This document shows, piece after piece, positions 13,397 to 26,289 of a stretch of DNA of 64,000 bases. Under the pieces are notes generated by a model. That model saw only the letters and a program-made list of their open reading frames with translations, was not told where the DNA came from and made no database searches. The translations under genes and the position numbers were made by a program. Every line of letters starts with the position of its first letter. The stretch's first letter is position 1. This DNA comes from Stramonita haemastoma (lineage: Eukaryota; Mollusca; Gastropoda; Neogastropoda; Muricidae), in assembly GCA_030674155.1 (NCBI GenBank), contig CM060318.1, forward strand, positions 76,205,747 to 76,269,746, read 5' to 3'.

Positions 13397-14374
13397 TATA
13401 AATGGGGGGGGGGGGAAGAAAGCGCTCAAAAAGTGTCCATTATCATCATCATTTTGTTACCCGACAATTGGCAGGCTTACATGTCATACATAATGATATA
13501 CATACATATAAATATTTATACAAATGCACACCACACACACACACACTTTACAGCAAATTCCACCTGGACCATGTTTTGTGATACTCCAATGCATTTTTCG
13601 CATCCCTTCTAATAAATCAGTTTTTCAGATATTGCATATCAATAATTTTACATCTCACAAATATAACAAGGTTTTTGCTATTAAGTAAACCCACATATAA
13701 AGTGTTTCCATGACCTATGCAGTTTGGAGTCTGATATCAAGTGTTTTCAAAAACATTAAAAAAAACTGTCCAAAAAACTATTACTGTCGATTTCATTCCC
13801 AAAATGCATGGGCTAACATCATTCCCAGGCAGTTTTCTAGTGAACATGTGCATCTTGGCACCAAAGCATCAAACAAAATCTGAAAGCAACATCCCCTATA
13901 AAGGGAGGGAAGGAAAGCGCTCAAAGAGTGTCCATTATCATCATTTTGCTACCTGACAATTGGCAGGCTTACATGATATACATAATGTTACACACATATA
14001 TATATTTATACAAACGCACACATACACTTTACAGCAAATTCCACCTGGACCATGTTTTGTGATGCTCCAATGCATTTTTGCATCCCTTCTAACAAAAGTT
14101 TTTCAGATATTGCACATCAATAATTTTACATCTCACAAATATAACAAGGTTTTTGCTAATAAGTAAACCCACATATAAAGTGTTTCCATGACCTATACAG
14201 TTTGGAGTCTGATACAAAGTGCTTTCAAAAACATTTTTAAAAACTGTCCAAAAAACTATTACTGTCGATTTCATTCCCAAAATGCACGGGCTAACATCAT
14301 TCCCAGGCAGTTTTCCAGTGAACTAATGTGCATCTTGGCACCAAAGCATCAAACAAAATTTGAAAGCAACATCA
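13397..14374. repeat. tandem duplication, two units of about 485-495 bp
   Basis: The segment from 'cccctataaa' and 'gaaagcgctcaaa' through 'tttgaaagcaacatc' occurs twice (13397-13891 and 13892-14374), about 95% alike by eye. Both contain 'gcaaattccacctggaccat' and 'tcattcccaggcagttttc'. Confidence 0.9.
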
Positions 14375-14835
14375 ATGCTTGCACAGGCCCCCGTTTTCAT
14401 AAATCTGATGCCTTTTAAAGTGATTTTGCATTACTTTGCATAGGTTTAAATCCATGTTTTGGGGAACTTGGGTAAGGAGTACTTGAATGTGCTTAGAGTA
14501 GATATCTTGTGCCTGCATGTTTACCTCTGACAGGCATTTGAATACAACAGAATATGCCAGAGAGATACTCGCATATGTATATATTTGACAGACTGAAGAG
14601 TATATTTAAATGTAAGGTTATGGGGGAGGGGGGGGGGGGAGAGAGAGAGAGAAACTCGAAAAACTCGAAACTCGATTTTAATTGTAAGGCCACCGGCCTG
14701 TATACAAGGGGATACACTTTTTTAACCGAAGAAACTAAAAGCAAAACATTGAACAAACAACAGAATTTTGGCATTGTCATGAAATAATTTCCAAAGAGAC
14801 ATAAACTACATCACCTTTTTGTACACCAATTGTAC

Positions 14836-16325
14836 CTAACTGAGTTCTCTGGCTTTCAGAGCATAAAATATATACATACCCAAATGTCTCAACTGACAAA
14901 CATTTTCACTGTTCAGAATAGTTTGGAGGCAATGTTCATTATCATTTGTGAAGTATTTGGATAGGTATTTCTCCCTCAAGTCTGTAAACTTTGAACATTC
15001 AAACAGAAAATGGATTTCAGTTTCAATTTTGTCACAAAAAGGGCACGTTTTAGATTTATCATTGTATCTGTTATTCACGTTTTAAATCACCGACTCCAAG
15101 TCGAAACTTGACCAGCGCACGTTTGAATTTACCTATGGTGATAGCAGTAAGATATTTTTCAGGCTGTAACAGTGATTTAAATGACCTATACGTTTCGAAT
15201 CTGTCACTTTCTGACAGTTTTGCATGCCAATCTTGATGAAAGCAATCAATCATGCGTTGCTTTAATTCTTTTAGAAAAACTTTCTCATTTCCCACCCCCA
15301 CCATTTACCCACACTTCAGAGAAGCCAAAAAGATCAAGACATCTTTGATACAATATGGCCAGTTATTTACATCTGAATGTCTTTCGATGAGTTCTGGGAT
15401 CTTGTTTGCAGTCATCAAATATGCCCGTTTTGGAAATCTGCATAAAGACATATTTTGAAGTTTAAACCAGTACGCAATAGATCTTATGGTGCTATCAATA
15501 TACATAGGATAACGTCCTGTCTCCCCATAGATCATTGTGTTAGGAGTTTTGGGGTAAACGTTTAACAAACGTTTGCAAGCAAATAAATGTACCGATTCTA
15601 TACAGTGAAATTTTGTAAACCCCCAGAGCTCCGAAGCATATAACAACATAGGTTTGACTTGGGCATCGAACAACTTAAAAAACACAAACATATTCATATT
15701 GCCCAAAGCCCACATCGTTTTCAAAATCTCAAAAACTTTATGTTTTGCACGCCTAGCATACTCTTCCAGTGCTGTGTCAAAAGATACTTTAGTTGTAAGA
15801 GTAAAACCAAGATACTTGTAGCTGTTAACAACTTCGATATTTTGACCTTTAAAGTGCCACTTTTCCGATTTGGATAGATGCCCACCTTTCCTGAACACCA
15901 TAACATTCGTTTTATCGAGATTTACAGTTAATCCTAAAGTGTCAGATGCTCTTTGCAAGTTATTTAGCTGGTTTTGAAGGCCACTGGGGCTATGAGAAAA
16001 CAAAACATCATCTGCAAACAACAAGAGAAAAATTTCCTGTAAGTCAGGTAAAAAACTGAAAACCATGTTTTCCCTTTCGTGAAACTTCTTCTGCTACTTC
16101 AGTGATTAATAATGAAAAAATCAAAGGAGACATCAAGCAGCCCTGTTTCACACCCAGTGGACATTCAAAAAAATCAGACACTTCAGAACCCCAGCGCACA
16201 CAACTTTGCACACTACCATACATACTTTCCCAACATCTGACAGGTTTTTGAGGGTACATTGATTTTTTTTAGCACTTTCCCAAATGCATCATCACGATTA
16301 ACGCTGGTCAAACAGCCTTTTGTCT
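14836..16325 (-). mobile_element. non-LTR retrotransposon (LINE) ORF2 fragment, 5'-truncated
   Basis: Read on the - strand. RT motifs SVNRDAFGKVL (about 16310), GVKQGCLMSPLIFSLL (about 16165-16118) and LFADDVLF (catalytic FADD about 16017-16006) are followed by the thumb region VKPMLLYASELWGF and a C-terminal zinc-binding stretch CPFC...H...C near 15045. The frame is broken at 16070 (extra T in a T run), at 15305 (TAA stop) and near 15080 (extra A in an A run). The general type is Jockey/CR1/RTE-like; the clade is not assigned. No endonuclease domain is present. Confidence 0.88.
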
Positions 16326-16354
16326 AATCTAATGATCAGCAACATATTTTACTT

Positions 16355-17229
16355 CTCCATTTGAACCATGCAAAACATGTCCTAACATTTTACTAAGTTC
16401 AATATTATGATGGTGCTAAGTTGGTATGGGATGTATATTCATGTGGTATGTAATCCGTTGTGTCTGTGTTTTTCATTTTTCAATGTTTTTTGTACATTTA
16501 ACCATGTCATCCTTGAGTTAAAGTGTATGTGTGTTACAAGATCTTTACTGTAACTTATGAGTAAGTTTGATGCTTCTATAATACTCAAAGTGTCATTATC
16601 ATCACATTTTGTTCCGAAATTGGCAGGACTAATGACTGATGAATCAACTATAAATAGATAGAAATGCAAAACAACACACACACTTTAAGCAAATTCCTGG
16701 ACATGTTTTGTGAATCAAAGCATTTATTGGCTCTTCATATCAGTTTTTCAGATTTGCACATCATAATTTTACATCTCACAAATAACAAGGTTTTTGCTAT
16801 TAAGTAAACCACATATACAGTGTTCAATGACCTTACAGTTTGGAGTCGATACCAAGTGCTTTCAAAAACATTAAAAAAAACTGTCCAAAAATCTATTACT
16901 TAGATTTCATTCCAAATGTGGACTAACATATTCCGGCAGTTTTCTAGAACTAATGTGCATTTGCCAAGCATCAAACAAATTTGAAAGCAACATCATGCTC
17001 ACAGGCTCCGTTTCATAAATCTATGCCTTTTAAGTATTTTGATCTTGCAAGGTTTAAATATGTTTGGGAACTTTTTATTTTGTAAGGGAGTACTATAATG
17101 ATGCTTAGAGTAGATATCTTTCCTGATTTTACCTCTGACGCTTTGATATACATCTGAATATCCAGGAGATACTCCTATGTATATATTTGACAGACTGAAG
17201 AGTATATTTAAATGTAAGGTTCATGAGGG

Positions 17230-17230
<1 letters not shown>
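16355..17230. repeat. third, deletion-ridden copy of the 13.1-14.6 kb segment
   Basis: Matches the left flank (from about 13120), one repeat unit and the right flank (to about 14625) in order, but with dozens of 1-4 base deletions and almost no insertions. Example: 'tggagtctgatatcaagtg' of copy 1 appears here as 'tggagtcgataccaagtg'. Confidence 0.88.
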
Positions 17231-17319
<89 letters not shown>

Positions 17320-20300
17320 TCCAATCTATTTTTCAAGTTACAGATAAGCATTCACATACTTTTCATCCAGCCCTTTTGCCCTGTTTAGGGACTCTCAGAA
17401 CAAAACCAAAACATTAATACCAACCCCCTTCCCCACAAAAACCACCACCAAGTTCAATCCGAGATTTAAAGATAGGAGATTGATATATATTCAACCACAA
17501 AATCCCCAACTGAATACATGGATAGTTATGTAAGCAAAAGAAATAGATTGTTAAATAAACAAAATCCTTAATTGACCCAAACAATTGTAAAACAGACACC
17601 GATTATAATTAAGTAAATCAAAAGATTGAAATGGAGAACATACAGCAGAGAAGCGAGCAACCAAAGCCAAAAAACTGATTGGATTTTATCAACTAATACA
17701 TAATATATATATATATCAAAACAGAGACAGACAGACAAAGACAAATGGAGAGAAACAGAAAGGTACAGGTAAATGGATATATGCATCCACTAACAGTCAT
17801 TTACTCTACACATGCAAACACAATCATTCATGAATGGAACTCGAACAAAAATATTTGTATGTTTTATTTATTGTCTTATGCGTTAAAATTTTAAGTTATT
17901 CTAGTTTTCATTTTGATGATTTTCAGCTGCGAGCCGGCTACCCAACCCTAACTCCACGCGTTTTATTTTTTGACTGAAGGGGGAGGTAGGCTTTTTCCAA
18001 TGCTCTGACCAGCAGTGACACAATGACTGACCAACTGACTTTTGTTTGAATTCTCATACCATTTGAAATTTCTCAGACCACAATGGCATGTTCGTATACT
18101 TTTAAAACACAAAAGGACAAAAAGCTCAATTCCAGCCTTGTGATCTTCACAGCCAGAAAGCACAGGCACCTTGAGCGCAAAAATCAGCTTGTAAGCTATA
18201 AAGAAAAGGAAATTGTGCAAAGCCTGTATTTTTCTCAATTGTGACGCCTCACCACATAACGAGTCGCATTGGACCAGAGGTGAATTTCTAGCTATTAACA
18301 TAATCTACAATAAATTAGCTATTCAATACAGAAAGGTAGGTGGTGCCCATAACCAATACAGCCATAGGGGAGCAAGGCATCAGAGACCTCAGCTTCTCCA
18401 GGGGCCAGCATGTTGAGGGCGGTGCCCATCTCCTCTCCCTTTCTGCTTTACCTTCCCTGACCCTAAAGAGGGTAGGTACCAAAGTGCTCTGACCACTGAA
18501 CTGTCCCATCCAATACAGAACACAGATTGTAAATCAGACATCTATGAAAGGTTATTACAAATTGAAATGGTAGACTGCAGAGAGTGGCAAAATGAGAAAA
18601 TGACAATTTTGTATTGCACTAGGTGGTCAGGATGAGGGATTGTATGCTTTTTTATGCATTTTTGAAGCAAAAGGAAACAAAATTACACCTAAATCCTTCA
18701 GCACCAGGTAGAAAAAGGGCTTTAGTTTTTATTATAAAATCTCAAAATCAACAACCTCACCCCCATCTGCCTAAAATGGCTCCTATCAGAAAAGTGGCTT
18801 GGGTGCAAAGCAACTCATTTCATAATGGAGCACCACAGTTAAGAGTCAGTTTGGTGGTCAAGTGCCAGTGGTGTGTGCTCACCACCTAACTTTTCAAGGT
18901 ACAAACTTATTTTTGTACAAGGCTTTTATGAAATACAGGAAAAATACAAGCATTACTGACAACAGAAAATTCATTTTTGTTGATCCTCTGAAAGAACATG
19001 CAACATTTCATCCACCATTCAGATGGGCAAGCTTAGATTGTATCCTAACCTGATAATTACAGTCATTAATCGAGTTGTAAAAGTTTATCCACATCTTTGT
19101 ACATTTCCAACTGGAATTCTAGAATAAGTTTGTAGGATTCAAGGAAAAATATCCTCTTTTTAATAGAGTGTAGTAACAGAGCAAGGAAATAACTGTTCAT
19201 ACTTGCAACCCCAAAGCAAAAAAACTTAACATGATACTGGCAAAAGGGTTTCCAGTCACTTTCACGGAGGTAAAATCAATTGTGAAACAGCTTCAAATAA
19301 AACATGTTAAAAAGAATGCACATAAAACTAAATTCTACCTCAGATTAATTGGAAATAGGGGGGGGGGTAACAAACAAAGAGGAGGGTGTAACTGCATAAC
19401 TTAAATCTACCAGGTATAATGCAAAAACCACTAAGAATTTCACATAAAGACTACAGAGCAAAAAAATAAAAATTTAAACCCCGTCCTTCAGGTTGTTATG
19501 ATCAAGAAATGATACAGGCATCAAGCTACATACACACCCTATCCTTCATTTGAAGGTGAAAAATATGGGCGTTGCTTGGGATGGTCACATGCAACTAAAC
19601 CAATTACAAAGCTGCCCAGACAAAGCTGATAATTCTTTAGCTTCCAAAATAAATATCAAAACATCAAATGCCAAAAAAGGAGGGGGGGGGGGGGGGGGGG
19701 GGGTGGAATTACTGAACATTTATATTTAAGAGCAGTAATGGATTCAAGGCAATAATTTGGAAGAAAATTATGACAAAGCTTACTGGGTCACACTTAGTAT
19801 CACTGCTTTTTACACAGAAGAAAAAATGTGAAGTCAAGCAACTCGATGGTGGAAGAGAAACCATACAAATGTATGACCTTAATGCCTGGGGAATAGATCA
19901 GCCTAACACAGGCAAATGCTTGATGAACAAAACCATAAACGTCACTACAAACTTTAACAGGCATGGTGTCAGGTTATGTTGAATGACCTAAGAGTACAGT
20001 AGGAACCAGCAGTTTCCAATACCCAAACTGTACCACCTACAATGATAAGAAAAAGGGCATCAGCAGTAAACTGCTTCTTTCTGCACTCAGTACTTCAAAC
20101 CAAGTACATCAAAACAGCAATGAAAGGAGCATAAGCTTTTGTGAATTAAATCCAAGAAATCTTTAACATATGTTTTAATATGAAATGTCACAAATGTGAT
20201 CCCCACAAAGAGGAAAGTGGTCAAGGCAAGCACTTCAAATACAAGACTAGCTGTCCACCAGCATTCTTTGCTAAAATGTTTGTTTTTCTTCTATTAAAAG

Positions 20301-20580
20301 AAAGTTATTTCAAACAAATAATAATACAGCCAAGTGTTTCATACAACTGTAAGTAAACAGTTTATGACCAACCACTAAAAAAAATATCACACACATGCTA
20401 GAGCCTTTTCTAGCTCTATGCAACCCATTTTTCATGCCAGTACAAAAATAAAAGCATGACGAGTGGGAAAAAACCCAAACAACTTCCTGTACCACACTGC
20501 ACTGTGGCAGTAATTTGCTAGAATAAATTATTTCATGTTTACTACATTGCAATCTAAGGATACACATGTTCCAAATAAAG
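17320..20580. other. AT-rich sequence without recognised genes
   Basis: Apart from the shortened family B repeat (18334-18512) and a 20-base G run at 19683-19703, I see no repeat or convincing exon. The even, low-repeat texture resembles intron or long untranslated sequence of a - strand transcript, but nothing proves it. Confidence 0.4.
18334..18512 (-). mobile_element. family B repeat, internally deleted copy
   Basis: 'gcaaggcatcagagacctca' through 'ccctaaagagggtaggtacc' jumps directly to the terminal 'agtgctctgaccactgaact', missing about 120 bases of the middle. Confidence 0.75.
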
Positions 20581-20589
20581 CTAAGTCTT

Positions 20590-21090
20590 GCCAATACACT
20601 ATGGGGCCTCCATCCTTTACTACCCACACTCTTATTTGTTTTCACCTTTTTCCGTTTTCTTGCCTCCATCCTTTACTACCCACCTCTTATTTGTTTTCAC
20701 CTTTTTCCTGTTTTCTTGCCTCCATCCTTTACTACCCACCTCTTATTTGTTTTCACCTTTTTCCCCGTTTTCTTGCCTCCATCCTTTACTACCCACTTTT
20801 CATTTGTTTTCACCTTTTTCCTGTTTTTCTTGCCTTCATCCTTTTCCATCCACTTCTTTCCAATTTGTTTTCACCTTTTCCCTTCATCCTTTTCCATCCA
20901 CTTCTCTTTCATTTGTTTTCACCTTTTTCCTGTTTTTCTTTGTTTTCTTGCCTCCATCCTTTTCTACCCACTTTTCATTTGTTTTCACCTTTTTTCCTGT
21001 TTTTCTTTTTCTTGCCTCCATCCTTTTCTACCCACTTCTTTCTCATTTGGTTTCACCTTTTTTCCTGTTTTTGTTTTCTTTACTCATTGC
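20590..21090. repeat. pyrimidine-rich minisatellite, unit about 57 bp
   Basis: About eight copies of 'cttgcctccatcctttacta' + 'cccacctcttatttgttttc' + 'acctttttcctgtttt', with growing variation to the right. Open frames in all three + strand frames are by-products. Confidence 0.93.
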
Positions 21091-21483
21091 TTTTTTGCAA
21101 TGACTGTGGGGCCTCAACTTTCCCCCCACTTTTTTCTCTTCAGATTTGACAAACCAAAAACACACACACAAAAAAAACAAGAAGGCTGTGGATAGAGTAC
21201 ATTTCTGCGGAAAGTGGAAATCAAAGACTGCTGGAAGAGATGCAGATGGAGCCATCTATTAAGCTAGGAGGGATATGACCTGGGTATTGGGCATGTCTGC
21301 AACCCATAGCAAAGCAAAAGGCAAGAAGGAAAAGCAGGACACACCAATATAAGATGCTTGCAGACTAATACACATAAAATGGAAGGAAAACTTTCATATG
21401 GCAGATTTCAAAAAATTTTTTTATAATTTTTTTACAATAAACAGGGAGAAATGGCTTTTCTAATGCAAGGCTATTACCCAAGG

Positions 21484-21783
21484 TAAAGGTAAAAAGTGTT
21501 CCTATAACCTTTGCAGATGTTGGGGAGCAAGATGTCAGAGACCTCAGCTTCTCTTGGGGTCAGTTTTTTTTTTTATAGGGTGGTACCAATCTCCTCTCCC
21601 TCACTGCTTAACCTTCCCCAACCCTAAAGAGGCCAGGTACCCATTCATGGCTGGGTAAATTGCAGGACTGTGCTGAAGCCAAAGCACGCAAACGGTCATC
21701 TATCCACTACGTAACTATGCTCAATCCTGCTTAACCTTAGCTTGAGGAAAGCAAGCACTCTTGACCACCAAGCTATCCATTCC
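21484..21783 (-). mobile_element. family B repeat, second copy
   Basis: Same blocks as 29970-30268: 'gcaagatgtcagagacctca', 'ccctaaagaggccaggtacc' and the right end 'ttgaccaccaagctatcc'. Confidence 0.78.
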
Positions 21784-22284
21784 ACAATGGTAAATTAAAT
21801 AAGATATACACAGAATTTAAAAAAAATTAACTCTGCACTTTTAACAAACATTTAAGTACTGCAAATCCAGCCATTTAAGGTATGTCTTTAAATCATATGG
21901 TAACTGCAAACTTGATATGTTTTATCAGTTAACTGCTTTCCACTAACCCCCCCTCCCACCCCCAGCAAACAACACACACACACACACTTGTGCACACAAA
22001 CACCATTTTTACTGACCTGACCATACTTTCTACCCCAGCCTCTTTACTAATGCCCTCTTTCCCTGTATTTTCCCCACAATGATTACTCAAAAACGCATTG
22101 TAAACCTAGCACATCCAACTTCTGTTTTCAGATGAACCAGCCCTCTCCCTTCCCTGAATCTAATAAGTGTGACTGCAAAGAAAAAGTGTGACTGCCTGCC
22201 ACCTTACCCATCCCTATATACCAGAACATTAACCCCCCCCCTCCCCCTTTACTTCCTAGCACCTTTTCCCCTAAAATCCTAGCA

Positions 22285-22480
22285 TCCCTCCTGCCAAGGT
22301 CCTGTGTGTGAACGCACGAAGAAAGTCTTGCATGCCACCTGTTCCACTTTTGGGAAGAGTAGGCCATTTTGTGCCATTAGGAAAAGGTCCAAATTTTCAC
22401 AACCGTATGCACATCAGGACTAGATGTAAAAAAGTACACGAGTGCTTATTGCATTATCCTCGATATAAAAGAACTGAATT
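22285..22480 (+). mobile_element. SINE family A, head missing
   Basis: 'aaggtcctgtgtgtgaacgc' to 'cattatcctcgatataaaag'; diverged, with deletions. Confidence 0.8.
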
Positions 22481-23164
22481 TAATTGAATCGCAAAGCAAA
22501 AATGATTGCCATTATGTCACCACATACCATCTAATCCACCTGCCCTTTGTGTCCACATGTGGGGCCAGGGTTAGGGGTGAGGTTAGTGTTAGGGTTAGTA
22601 TTAACAGTTAACAATGGGTAAGGGTCGTCTGTCAGCTGGTCTGTCTTAATGTTAGAATACATGTGGACACAATAGCATGTAGACAAATGGTATGTAGCAA
22701 CACAATGGTATGAAGCTCGCTATAGTATGGAGCTTTTTTCCCCCGTTCCTTGGCTCAAGTTCCCAACTTCACCAATGGACGGCAAAATTTTGGCATATGC
22801 GAACGTTTTTGACCAATAAGGTGACCGCATTCCGACCTCAGATATGTATGGAGCTTGAAATCAAAATTACGGTCCTATAAACAACTGCGACGTAGCATTG
22901 GACTTCAGTGTCTACAAATTTCAAAATTTGCTATTAATGTGATTTCAAGCCTTACACATTTTGATTTTTTTTTTTATGCATAAAAAAAAAAAGCCCAAAA
23001 GAAACAATGAAAAAAATATATCAGCCAGCCCTCTTTTCTGTAGCCCCATTGCTCTTAACTTGCATCCGTACCCCTCCTTAACACCCCTACCTTGCTTATC
23101 CCTCCCATCTGATGTCTCCTCCCCACAGCTGCCCCCTTTTACTCACACACACACACACATTCAC

Positions 23165-23462
23165 ACGGCATAGCCTGGTGGTTAAAGTGTTGCACCCTGC
23201 ACTCGTGATCTGACCCAGATAGAGTCCTATTCAAGGGGATTTTTCGCCTTGGAATTAAGTGCTGACTCCACTCCCCCCCAAATTCCTTTGGATAACACAC
23301 GCAGAACATCTAACGCACATTTGAAAACCTTTTCCACTTCTCAGAAAAGTAGGCCACTGTGTGCCATTCGGATCAGATTATGAAATTTACAAAACTGCCT
23401 ACACAAGGGGACAGGATATGAAAAAGTACACGACTGCTTATTCCTTTATCTGCAAAAAAAGT
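23165..23462 (+). mobile_element. SINE family A with head, diverged
   Basis: The head 'cggcatagcctggtggttaa' and a degraded B box ('gacccagatagagtcc') are followed by the standard body ending 'gactgcttattcctttatct'. Confidence 0.82.
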
Positions 23463-24479
23463 TAATTTCACTAAAAAAAAAAAAAAAATTTTTAAAGGGT
23501 TTTTTTTTTTTAATACGACATATTTTGTGAATTTTTATACTAACTTATCTCGCAGGTCTTGCATTATGCAATTATGTTAATAGTGGCCTGAGCGTAGATT
23601 TCCTTTTTTTCCAAAAACGTTGAGTCCTGCTTAAATTTATCTCACGACCAGGTTGTTTTTCAGCATAGAATTTCTGAGGATTTTTTAAAGATATTTCTAC
23701 TCCAGCCAAAATCAATGGGTAATTGCCTTTTTTTCCCATTTTCTATTTTCGAGGTGTCTGATACTTCCCTGCCCAACAACTGCAGAGGTAATGGAACACA
23801 TTTACCTGTCTTCCAATAACTGGAAGTTTCTTATTGAAAGAAAAAAACCTCACAAAGTATTGCCAGTTATACAGGCATCACATTCACTTTTCATCAAATC
23901 ATTTCAAACTCGAAATGATTTATAATCCATGCAACAAATGAGACTAATTCCCTCAAATATCAAATGCCAATGGATTATTACACTAATTTCTCCTTAAGGA
24001 AATGACAGCAGGCTGTATTAAAAAATGCCAGCATTATAAATTTTCTTTTTCTTGTTTTTTTCTTTTCCTTGGCAAGAGCGCAAAGGTTCACCAATAGCAA
24101 TATTTTTGTATATAAATGCAACTTTCCCCCCCACCAAATAATACTTTTAAGACACGTCTTTTGTGTAATACTGGTATTACACATACCAGGTAGCCGCATT
24201 CCATCTTCGGGAAAAGATCACGGTCAAAATACATAGGAAAAAAACTTTATAAAAGCAAAAAGTCAATCTGCCAGCTTTTTTCTGAATTTTTACTTAATTG
24301 AACCACAGGCATTCTACCCTCTCATTCCAGTATGGGATTTTTCAGACAATGGAGATGGGATAGGAACTGGCAGTGTACAGTACACAGTCAAAACGATGAT
24401 GGCTTGAGCAGCTCTATCTAGCACACAAATGCATTACATTCTTCCGGTCTTATGTCCAGGCACTAAAGCCATACTTTCC

Positions 24480-24740
24480 TAAAGCTGTTTTTCTGGATTG
24501 GTCTCATTTCGCTGTAGGTCTCTGGGCTGCCTGCTTTAGGCAGTCTGCCTCTTCATTGCCTTCTTGCCACAATGGGAAGGGATCCATTGCAACACCATTA
24601 CAGTTCTCTGGCTGAGGAGGCTTAGTTCTCGCTTGATGTCTCTCCCCCTGGTGCCTGGAGCATGGACTCGGGAACACTGTGTTGGTTGGTGGTGTGCCTT
24701 CAAGGTTCAAAGCTTCGATTTACTGATGCAAAGTGTAGCA
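24480..24740 (-). mobile_element. retrotransposon RNase H domain fragment
   Basis: On the - strand, DIKRELSLLSQRTVMVLQWI PSHCG is followed, after a one-base frame change, by EGNEEADCLKQAAQR. The pair QWIPSHCG...GNEEAD is the end of an RNase H fold as found in I-like and related non-LTR elements. The rest of the element was not found nearby. Confidence 0.75.
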
Positions 24741-25017
24741 CCCTGCAAAAGATATCATTTCACTGTCAAGATATTCATGAAAATCAGTAAATAGCACTTA
24801 AATACAGTGTTATAGATTTGAAATCTTGAAGGCGGTGTCTCGCGAGTTAATGTGGGGATTTTTTTTTTTTAATGGGGAAAAAAATTATAACCAGGAAGCC
24901 CCACCATTACTGTGAACTGCTTGCATGGGTCAAAGCAGGGGAAGGTTGGTTATGTCTATATAGTATATATATGTTTATATGTCTTTTCTAGTCAATGGTC
25001 ATTACTGCATTATATAC

Positions 25018-25056
<39 letters not shown>

Positions 25057-25224
25057 TTTTCTTTTTGAAGTCATCTTGGAATATTTAAATAAAATATGAG
25101 AAGTAAAAAAAATTTTTTTTAATTTAAACCCACATGAAACGAGCTTTTTTGTGTTTTTTCGAGATTATGATTATCAACTACTTGTGCCTGTCAGTGTTGC
25201 AATTGCCCTTCATAGGATGATTAA

Positions 25225-25382
25225 AGCTTTCTTGTGCACATGCTAAAACCCTTTCCCCTTTTCAGATGAGTAGGCCATTGTGTTCCTGTGGGAACGGATG
25301 ACTAAATTTACAAAAATGCACACACTGGGGACTGGATTAAGAAAGGACACGAGTGCTTATTCCATTATCCTCAAAATAAGTT
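25225..25382 (+). mobile_element. SINE family A, 3' half
   Basis: 'aaaaccctttccccttttca' to 'cattatcctcaaaataagtt'. Confidence 0.8.
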
Positions 25383-25871
25383 ATTTTTTATGATAAAAAG
25401 CATTTTTGACTTATCCAAGCTAAATAAATAATATCACCAAAGATGTTCAAAATAATGTATGAAAATTATTAAATCCACGATGGTGCAAAGAATACAGTAT
25501 TTTTCAATACAAGCATTAATGCCAGTTTTTTTGGGTTTTTTTTACCATAATTAAAGAAAAGGACTCGAGTGACTTTTCAGAGAACTTTTGCCATTTTAAA
25601 GAAATTGGCAGATATGAGAAAGGTGAAATGAAGAAAAATATTCTCAAATCCTTATGTGAAGGAGGGTGGTGGCATTCTGCTTATGACACAAAATTTTGGT
25701 ATGGTTAGAGGTTGGCTGTTTGCAACACACCTCAGGGGTAGGTCCATGTATAACAGACCTTAGAATTTATAACAGTTATGAATTTATGATTTTTATTCTG
25801 ACTACTGTTGCCAATATACTCACTGCTATTTCCAGCAGGAGATCACTTTCCTTTTTTCTAATATTACAAAT

Positions 25872-26210
25872 AAGGGGGATGAGATGGCCTGGTGGTTAGA
25901 GCATTGCAGATTGTGTTATCTGCTGACCCTGGTTCAAATCCCAATCAAGGGATTTTCTCCTTTGAGTTATGTGCAGACTCCACTCCCCCCAAAAAGTCCT
26001 TTACATAAGACAATAAACTGAAGTCCCATGTACGAACACATGCAGAAAATGACATGCACACATTAAAACGTTCCACTTTTCAAAAGAATAGGCCTTTGTG
26101 TGGTGGTAGGAACAAATGACAAAATTTACAAAACCACACACACATGGTGACTGGATGTCAAAAAGCACACAAGTGCTTACTTTATAATCCTCAATATCAA
26201 AGAATATATA
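25872..26210 (+). mobile_element. SINE family A with head
   Basis: The head 'gatggcctggtggttagagc' (A box) and 'ccctggttcaaatccc' (B box) lead to the full body and the tail 'ataatcctcaatatcaaaga'. Confidence 0.88.
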
Positions 26211-26289
26211 TATAAACAAATATGAAGTTTCAAAAATAAAATAAGGAATTTTTCTACCCCTAAGTTTACCTTGATGTACAAGTCAAATT

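Noticed and set aside
20535..21195. Three overlapping + strand frames of 170-209 residues rich in F, L, P and H.
   Set aside because: All three frames of a pyrimidine-rich 57-bp minisatellite are open at once, so none is evidence of coding.
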